10,918 bases of DNA from Candidatus Cloacimonadota bacterium. Its GTDB lineage: Bacteria > Cloacimonadota > Cloacimonadia > Cloacimonadales > Cloacimonadaceae. The notes beneath the pieces are model-generated. The model made no database searches and was not told the origin of the DNA. It saw only the letters and a list, made by a program, of their open reading frames with translations. Positions 6,362 to 10,918 of the stretch are shown here, piece after piece; position 1 is the first letter of the stretch; the number at the start of each line of letters is the position of its first letter. The translations under genes were made by a program, and so were the position numbers. Where the stretch lies: positions 1 to 10,918 of the forward strand of contig JAGOGT010000012.1 in NCBI GenBank assembly GCA_017996595.1, read 5' to 3'.

Positions 6362-7006
6362 GTGCGGCTCGGACAGAGGGACACCCAAGTGCAAGCTCCG
6401 ACTAAGACTAGTATCGGGCTCTGGGGCATAGAAGATCAGCATCTCTCCTCAACCATCCAGAAGCAGCAGTTGTTCTGGATCGGGAATCACTTTGAAGCAG
6501 ACATAAGGCAGAACTTCGCTGACACACTCACCACAGCAATCGAGCAAGGCTATACTAGAGAGATGCTTGCCGATACTCTCAAAGACCAGTTTGGTGATAT
6601 TGCTGAGAAGTCATCTCATTACTGGCAAGGGTTGGCGGAGCACACAGCCCTGAGAATCCGGGAGTTCGGCAGACTGCAGGGCTACAAAAAAGCCAAAGCC
6701 AGATACTACAAGCTCGTGGTGATCCTGGATGACCGAACCAGTGACATCTGCCGGGCTCTGGCTGCCCAGGATAGAGTCTATCCCCTAAACGATGCCCTCG
6801 AAGTGATGGACAAGCTCATGGCTCTGGATACCAAGTCAAACAGCCTGGATGATGCCCGGGAATACATCAAAGCACTCGCACCTTGGATCAAAGACGATCA
6901 AATCGAATACGATTCAGAGATGAACCCGGTAGGCGTATCAGGGGCGCATACGCCGTTTCCACCGTTTCATTGGAAGTGTAGAACGACGACTATGGTATCT
7001 ATATGA
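6362..7006 (+). CDS. Phage Mu gpF/SPP1 gp7-like head morphogenesis protein, N-terminally truncated remnant
   Basis: The 214-codon frame encodes the C-terminal part of a minor capsid/head morphogenesis protein. Visible family marks are a helical region (residues about 30-100), then REFGRLQGYKKAK, then LDDRTSDICRALAAQDRVYPL, and near the end PPFHWKCRTT; the D-RT-C and P-H-CRT patterns define the Phage_Mu_F domain. Such proteins help assemble the capsid around the portal. The frame is open back to 6299 but has no ATG. The GTG at 6362 has no ribosome binding site, and relatives are usually longer at the N-terminus, so this is probably a decayed gene with an intact 3' end. No portal, capsid or scaffold genes flank it. 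It ends only 21 bp from the convergent stop of the beta-helix gene. A MuF toxin fusion is unlikely because nothing follows the MuF domain. Confidence 0.72.
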   Translation: MRLGQRDTQVQAPTKTSIGLWGIEDQHLSSTIQKQQLFWIGNHFEADIRQNFADTLTTAIEQGYTREMLADTLKDQFGDIAEKSSHYWQGLAEHTALRIREFGRLQGYKKAKARYYKLVVILDDRTSDICRALAAQDRVYPLNDALEVMDKLMALDTKSNSLDDAREYIKALAPWIKDDQIEYDSEMNPVGVSGAHTPFPPFHWKCRTTTMVSI

Positions 7007-7027
7007 TTGGCAATAACACTAAAGAGG

Positions 7028-9385
7028 TCATCTGACAAGGGTAACCTTTTTACTCAACGCCCCTATCCCATTGACCTTCAGGTTGAGCAGGTAGATGCCG
7101 CTGGAACACTGCCTGCCAGCTTCATCCCTGCCATCCCAATAGCTGAACTGCTCACCTGCCTTGCCGGGATCAAGCGGGATGCTCTTTACTTTTTGTCCCT
7201 TGATGTTGTAGATGTCGATGCTTGCGCTTGTTACCCCTGCTTTGTCATTGCACTGATTGGAGGGCAGGACTACTTTAAGATTGGTAAAAGCAGTAAAGGG
7301 GTTGGGGTAGTTGCAAATACTGAAGGTGGGAACCATTACAAGATCGTTAATATCAGTCTGTCCTTGCCATTCATAGGCACCCATATCAACATAGTCTCCA
7401 TAGATGCGAGGATTACCTATAAGGTCATATTCTGGATAGTGAAAGACATCTGGCATTTCCAGCCATTGAAGGTCAGTTGTACCAGCATCAATACATGGGG
7501 AGCCTGAGATAAGAGAAAATGGATTATCTGCAACCGCACCAGCAAACAATGGCTCGCCGCTCAGATTATCCCCATACCATTCAACAATGTTTCCGGAGTA
7601 TGCATTGTTTACTGTGTCCAAAGGATGCTCAAATGATCCTACAAAGGAGTTAACAAATCTGAGTCTAGATGGGTTAAACATTGTATGTAGATATACATTG
7701 GTTGGGGCAGGATTATGGATAATACTGTTAATAAAAGTAGCATTCATCCCGTCAATCAGTTCAACAGCCGATCCATTCCCCGAACTATAAGAATTGTTCG
7801 CAATAGTTGCATTGATAAAGTAGCTCTCAAAACTCTGGTAGTTTGGTAGAGCATTAAAAATCCTGATTACATTGTTGTCTCCTCCATTAGAGTTGCAATT
7901 GGTAATCTCGAGGTTATTAAATATATTGTCTCCTATATCAAATGTACTCAGAAAAACGATTCCCAAAGCTGTTCCACCCCCAATAGAACCATGAGGGTAG
8001 CGTTGGAAGTTGTTTATGCGAACGTTTTCTGCATAGGTGTTTCCATTAGTTAGATAAATGCCAATTGAACCTATACAGTCTTCTATTGTGATGTCCTTCA
8101 TGGTAAGTCTGCCCGGACTCTGGAACCTCATCATAGCGTACGACCTGTTAAAATCCATAGGCAGACAATTTCTGAAACTGATGTTCTCAAGCGTTAAGCT
8201 AAACAAATTCAAGCCAGAGCCTTCAAGACGGGATATGCAATGAATCAGATTGGTCTGCCAAAACTGCTGATCTGTGGTTGCCTGAATGCTAATGTTCTTG
8301 ATCAATACTTCTTTTTCGCCATCCCATCCTCCAAAGAAAACTCTTGGTCCCGTAAAAATGACTCCTTGTTCACTTTCTCCTATTATGTTTACATAGCTAC
8401 GCAGATTCAGGGGAAAGTGTTGCTCTTCGCCATAAGTGCCATTCGCCAGATGTATCGTATGATGGTTAAGATTATCCGCTCCTATCTTCAGTATAGCCAA
8501 GGCAATTGTTTTCATCGGTTCATCAGGAGACAAACCTGAATTTGCATCACTCCCATGAGGGCTAACATAAAAGTCTGAAAACTGCTGCTCAATCACTGCT
8601 TCGTTAATGACCAGATTATACGTCATATAATTCGTTTCTCTATATGACTCTAGATGAATAGCTTCCCTAGTGTATATGGAAGTTGTAGATACAGTAAACT
8701 TATCTAGATATATATCAAGATTGTCAAAATACTGAGAACCAAAAAATATATCACTTGCATGCATAGCGTAATTAGAGTATATGCTGCATCGATTAATGGG
8801 ATCAAAAGTAAGGGTTGGAACTGAGCTTGTTGAATAACCTCCAAAATTCACCCCTCCACCAGATGACAAAGCATAATTATGAGCGATAGTTGTCCCCGCC
8901 AAATAGCAAGTACTCCAACTCAGTTGAATACCTGCGCCAGACATCGCTTTGTTACCTATAAGCATGCTATTGATCAAAGAAAGATCACTATTCTCGGCAT
9001 ACACAGCCCCACCTATGGGAGCATTATAAGAATTATCTGGAGTTCCAATACCGTTTGTCATGTATAGTCCCTGTAGAGTGACAATAGAGTAATCCCAGAT
9101 TGCAAAGCAGCTCCCGGACTGGTCAGCATCAATCACAGTTTGGTTTACATAGGTGCTATCTGCTGTAATCAGTTCCAGACTGCCGATAGTTAGGTATCTG
9201 CCTATGATTTCCACATTCTCATAATAGGTTCCAGGATGTATTAGGATCGTATCTCCATCTGCTGTAGCATGAATTGCTATTTGGATACTGGTAAAGTCCT
9301 GAGTACCGTCCAATGATACCTGTATTATACTTGCATAAACCATTAACGGCGTTAAGATTAACAAGACCAACAGTATGCTTTTCAT
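7028..9385 (-). CDS. Secreted parallel beta-helix (DUF1565-like) protein with FlgD-like C-terminal domain
   Basis: Predicted exported 785-residue protein. ATG 9385 follows an AAAGGAAAG ribosome site; residues 1-18 are a signal peptide (MKSILLVLLIL...VYA/S). Residues about 24-60 resemble the first coil of pectinesterase-like helices (DFTSIQIAI...GDTILIHPGTYYENV). Many Asn/Gly/Ser-rich coils follow. At 272-300 a DUF1565-like start (FYVSPHGSDANSG, later PMKTI) opens a second helix segment. Near residue 645 is a SPCIDAG...GNPRIYGDYVDMGAYE cap common in bacterial beta-helix surface proteins. From 692 a NYPNPF motif, YNIKGQKV, a YWDGRDEAG segment and GIYLLNLKV form a FlgD/Ig-like sorting-type domain ending KKVTLVR. 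Such helices often bind or cut polysaccharide; no catalytic set is identifiable. It is the second gene after 9455-10489, 69 bp downstream, and looks more A+T-rich than the genes at left. Confidence 0.88.
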   Translation of the reverse strand: MKSILLVLLILTPLMVYASIIQVSLDGTQDFTSIQIAIHATADGDTILIHPGTYYENVEIIGRYLTIGSLELITADSTYVNQTVIDADQSGSCFAIWDYSIVTLQGLYMTNGIGTPDNSYNAPIGGAVYAENSDLSLINSMLIGNKAMSGAGIQLSWSTCYLAGTTIAHNYALSSGGGVNFGGYSTSSVPTLTFDPINRCSIYSNYAMHASDIFFGSQYFDNLDIYLDKFTVSTTSIYTREAIHLESYRETNYMTYNLVINEAVIEQQFSDFYVSPHGSDANSGLSPDEPMKTIALAILKIGADNLNHHTIHLANGTYGEEQHFPLNLRSYVNIIGESEQGVIFTGPRVFFGGWDGEKEVLIKNISIQATTDQQFWQTNLIHCISRLEGSGLNLFSLTLENISFRNCLPMDFNRSYAMMRFQSPGRLTMKDITIEDCIGSIGIYLTNGNTYAENVRINNFQRYPHGSIGGGTALGIVFLSTFDIGDNIFNNLEITNCNSNGGDNNVIRIFNALPNYQSFESYFINATIANNSYSSGNGSAVELIDGMNATFINSIIHNPAPTNVYLHTMFNPSRLRFVNSFVGSFEHPLDTVNNAYSGNIVEWYGDNLSGEPLFAGAVADNPFSLISGSPCIDAGTTDLQWLEMPDVFHYPEYDLIGNPRIYGDYVDMGAYEWQGQTDINDLVMVPTFSICNYPNPFTAFTNLKVVLPSNQCNDKAGVTSASIDIYNIKGQKVKSIPLDPGKAGEQFSYWDGRDEAGRQCSSGIYLLNLKVNGIGALSKKVTLVR

Positions 9386-9410
9386 TTATCTTTCCTTTTC
9401 ACTTAACTTA

Positions 9411-9446
9411 AGTTGAAGGGAACTGTGTAACCAATTCCCTTCAACT
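9411..9446 (-). other. Perfect 12-bp hairpin between the two minus-strand cargo genes
   Basis: AGTTGAAGGGAA (9411-9422) and TTCCCTTCAACT (9435-9446) are perfect inverses around a 12-base loop. On the coding (minus) strand the hairpin begins nine bases after the stop of the DNRLRE-like gene. The bases that follow are purine-rich (GAAAAGGAAAG, containing the next ribosome site), not a U-run. It is therefore more likely an mRNA-stabilising or partial attenuating structure than a complete terminator, and it may set unequal expression of the two genes. Confidence 0.55.
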
Positions 9447-9454
9447 AGTATTAC

Positions 9455-10489
9455 CTATTTTAGGCAGGTGATTTTTTTAGTGATTATCTCACTACCTGCC
9501 TTTACCTGCAATAGATAGATGCCATTGGATAAATCGTTAGTATCCATACTTATGTTATGCGTGCCCTTGGAGTAAGGCGCAGAGCTTAGTTCCTTTACCA
9601 CCCGTCCCTTCAGATCATAAAGATTTATGCTTAGCTCTGTATGACTCTTTAGGCTTATATCAAATGTAACCCGGGACGAAAATGGATTCGGGCTCGATTT
9701 GACATTGACCAACACAGCGGGACTAATATCATCCGAAACAGAAGTAGGATTGTAGAGTGTAAAAAACATGACTGGATCGTATTCATCAAATACGTTCTCC
9801 GTGCTGGCAAACGCCACGAAATCCGATCCGTAATCATAATCTGTATTGATCTGGAAGGCAATCCGGTATTGGCTGAAAATGCTGCCTATTGCCAGATCAT
9901 GCAGCACACAATCGGTAATATCCAGATAGCGGTAGCCTGCTTCGCCATGATGTCCCGGTTCATTTCCCGGTTCATTAATTCCCTGCCAGGTAATTTCACC
10001 CACATTGGGATTAAAGGTATGAGGATTGACCTCATCTCCCTTTGCCCAGTCGTCAAGCCCCAAGCTGATATCGTAATCAATATGGCTCACGATGCATTTA
10101 ATTGTGTCTCCACCTGCTACTTCCCAGTGGGGAAAGAAAGTGTTAACATATGTCGAATCTTCCAGTTGCTCAATTCCGCCACTTGAGAATTGGTAGAGCC
10201 GGATTGTAGCATTCACTAGTGAATAGCCACTGGGTATAAGTGGAATAGGAAAGCTGATAAATGCTCTCACCGAACAGTTTTCATAAGGATAGCCCAAATC
10301 TCCGACTTCGAATACATACGTCGTGGTATTCATGCTAAATGCTACACCTGATGTGTTAGCTGCCATATCACCGTCCAGCTCTGGGATCGCATATAAGCTA
10401 TCAAGTATGGTCGAGCCAGAGTAAGCTGACATCTGTGCCATCAAGGGAGCACAAAACAGCACAATGATAAAAATGATGAAAGTTCTCAC
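9455..10489 (-). CDS. Secreted DNRLRE/CBM96-like protein with type IX sorting domain
   Basis: Predicted exported protein of 344 residues. The start is GTG 10489, preceded by AGAAGG four bases upstream; no in-frame ATG would keep the signal peptide (residues 1-19, MRTFIIFIIVLFCAPLMA/Q). Residues about 35-247 match the DNRLRE/CBM96-like beta-sandwich pattern: VRAFISFPIPLIPSGYSLVN followed by ATIRLYQF, an HWE turn, YRYLDITDCV, and near the end FVAFASTEN...DPVMFFTLY. From about 265 a sorting domain follows, with SSPNPFSS, LYDLKGRVV, SNGIYLLQV and the terminal KKITCLK. Domains of this family bind carbohydrate or act as structural modules of cell-surface proteins. This is the first gene of a likely two-gene unit with the beta-helix protein, so both are probably displayed together. 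The upstream 10490-10560 region is A+T-rich with a TATATT at 10514-10519 (minus) but no matching -35. Confidence 0.82.
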   Translation of the reverse strand: MRTFIIFIIVLFCAPLMAQMSAYSGSTILDSLYAIPELDGDMAANTSGVAFSMNTTTYVFEVGDLGYPYENCSVRAFISFPIPLIPSGYSLVNATIRLYQFSSGGIEQLEDSTYVNTFFPHWEVAGGDTIKCIVSHIDYDISLGLDDWAKGDEVNPHTFNPNVGEITWQGINEPGNEPGHHGEAGYRYLDITDCVLHDLAIGSIFSQYRIAFQINTDYDYGSDFVAFASTENVFDEYDPVMFFTLYNPTSVSDDISPAVLVNVKSSPNPFSSRVTFDISLKSHTELSINLYDLKGRVVKELSSAPYSKGTHNISMDTNDLSNGIYLLQVKAGSEIITKKITCLK

Positions 10490-10734
10490 TTTTCCTTCTT
10501 ACAACAACAAATAAATATAAGCACCACTTTTCAAGCCATATCGTATCATTTTCTAATCCTATCTATATGGCTAATCATATTTCTTTATTATAGCATAAAA
10601 ACTATAATGGATTGTATGAGATATCTGTCAAGCACAAATTCTGTCGCATCCTTATGCATCCGTATTTGTGTTTATACAGGGTAGTGGCTTCCTTGCTCTG
10701 GATAGTGAACCCGATGCCAATGCAAGGAGATACA
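10490..10734. other. A+T-rich divergent region; possible tail of a decayed phage gene
   Basis: This is the presumed promoter region of the minus-strand cargo pair and holds no complete gene. A 41-codon plus-strand frame is open from 10620 to a TAA at 10743-10745 and ends ALDSEPDANARRYNGS, overlapping the lysozyme start at 10735 by 11 bases in the manner of packed phage genes. It has no start codon and no recognised family, so it may be the tail of a gene cut away at its 5' side, or chance. Confidence 0.25.
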
Positions 10735-10875
10735 ATGGAAGCTAACTTATTGGAACGCATAAAAGAACAACTGCTCAGACATGAAGGTTTGCGGCTCAAG
10801 CCATACCGCTGTACAGCAGGGAAGCTGACCATCGGTATCGGGCGCAATCTCGATTTGATAATAGAACGCAGATGA
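10735..10875 (+). pseudogene. Truncated phage GH24 lysozyme (endolysin)
   Basis: The 46-codon frame from ATG 10735, with AAGGAG at 10724-10729, encodes the N-terminus of a T4-type GH24 muramidase. HEGLRLKPY holds the catalytic glutamate at residue 17, and TAGKLTIGIGRNLD continues the active-site lobe. Aligned with T4 lysozyme (E11-x8-D20-x5-T26), the triad reads Glu17, Cys26, Thr32; Cys in place of Asp occurs in phage enzymes and is known to be tolerated in T4 lysozyme. Full-length members have about 140-170 residues, but homology stops at NLD40 and six unrelated codons lead to a stop. It cannot fold as an active enzyme. It shares strand with the head-protein fragment at 6362-7006, so both are probably relics of one prophage. 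The good ribosome site suggests recent decay. Confidence 0.78.
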
Positions 10876-10901
10876 CGCAGATCGAACGGATTGACGCTGA
10901 T
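10865..10901. repeat. Degenerate tandem ACGCAGAT repeat replacing the lysozyme 3' part
   Basis: Consecutive units AACGCAGAT, GACGCAGAT, CGAACGGAT and TGACGCTGAT (9, 9, 9 and 10 bases) run from 10865 to 10901. Similar ACGC-GAT tandem tracts are found between genes in many environmental bacterial genomes. Here the tract starts within a few codons of where lysozyme homology ends and may continue beyond the window, so it could mark the insertion or deletion boundary. Confidence 0.6.
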
Positions 10902-10918
10902 TTTCTTATCTTTGTAAT

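Noticed and set aside
6362..7006. MuF-domain polymorphic toxin
   Set aside because: In MuF toxins the toxin domain follows the MuF domain; here the frame stops right after the PPFHWKCRTT motif and no immunity-like gene follows.
10612..10734. Upstream extension of the lysozyme from TTG 10612
   Set aside because: Lysozyme homology starts at ATG 10735, which has AAGGAG five bases upstream; the extension shows no family similarity.

Overview
The window looks like a chromosomal accessory region of an anaerobic, Gram-negative bacterium of the FCB superphylum. My best guess is a member of Cloacimonadota ('Candidatus Cloacimonas' relatives). This rests on three predicted secreted proteins that end in Por/type IX-style sorting or FlgD-like domains (YPNP/SPNP ... 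GIYL ... KK), a DUF5916-type outer-membrane barrel protein, and a cysteine-rich 4Fe-4S protein typical of anaerobes. The phylum assignment is inference: no rRNA or marker gene is present.

Left part (1-6011). The first 60 bases hold the start of a minus-strand gene that reads like a Fur-family regulator and runs off the window. A non-coding stretch of about 470 bp follows, with inverted copies of a CCTTAATC motif. Then come three plus-strand genes: a secreted seven-repeat (SBBP-type beta-propeller) protein with a sorting domain (530-2203), a cytoplasmic winged-helix/4Fe-4S protein (2358-3629), and a signal-peptide-bearing CBM9-like/DUF5916 outer-membrane protein (3894-6011). Gaps of 154 and 264 bp suggest separate transcription units. 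A CTTGACA element lies 63-66 bp upstream of the start codons of the first three genes of the window.

Right part (6012-10918). A non-coding stretch with a 60-bp nested inverted repeat leads into a plus-strand fragment of a Mu gpF/SPP1 gp7-type phage head morphogenesis protein that lacks its N-terminus. A plus-strand fragment of a phage GH24 lysozyme lies near the right edge. It stops just after its catalytic N-terminal motif, where a degenerate tandem ACGCAGAT repeat begins. Between these two phage fragments, on the opposite strand, sits a two-gene set of secreted proteins: a DNRLRE/CBM96-like protein (9455-10489, GTG start) followed by a parallel beta-helix/DUF1565 protein with a FlgD-like C-terminus (7028-9385), with a 12-bp perfect hairpin between them. 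The simplest reading is a decayed prophage holding a cassette of secreted surface proteins that looks more A+T-rich than the left-hand genes.

How the genes work together: the window encodes surface and export cargo (propeller, beta-helix, DNRLRE protein) plus one outer-membrane barrel, but no secretion machinery. The Fe-S protein and the Fur-like regulator fit an anaerobic, iron-dependent lifestyle but have no demonstrable link to the cargo. I found no tRNA, rRNA, CRISPR array, transposase or integrase. I see no convincing complete novel system. The most notable items are the cargo cassette inside phage remnants, the unusual Cys-rich Fe-S protein and several unexplained inverted repeats.
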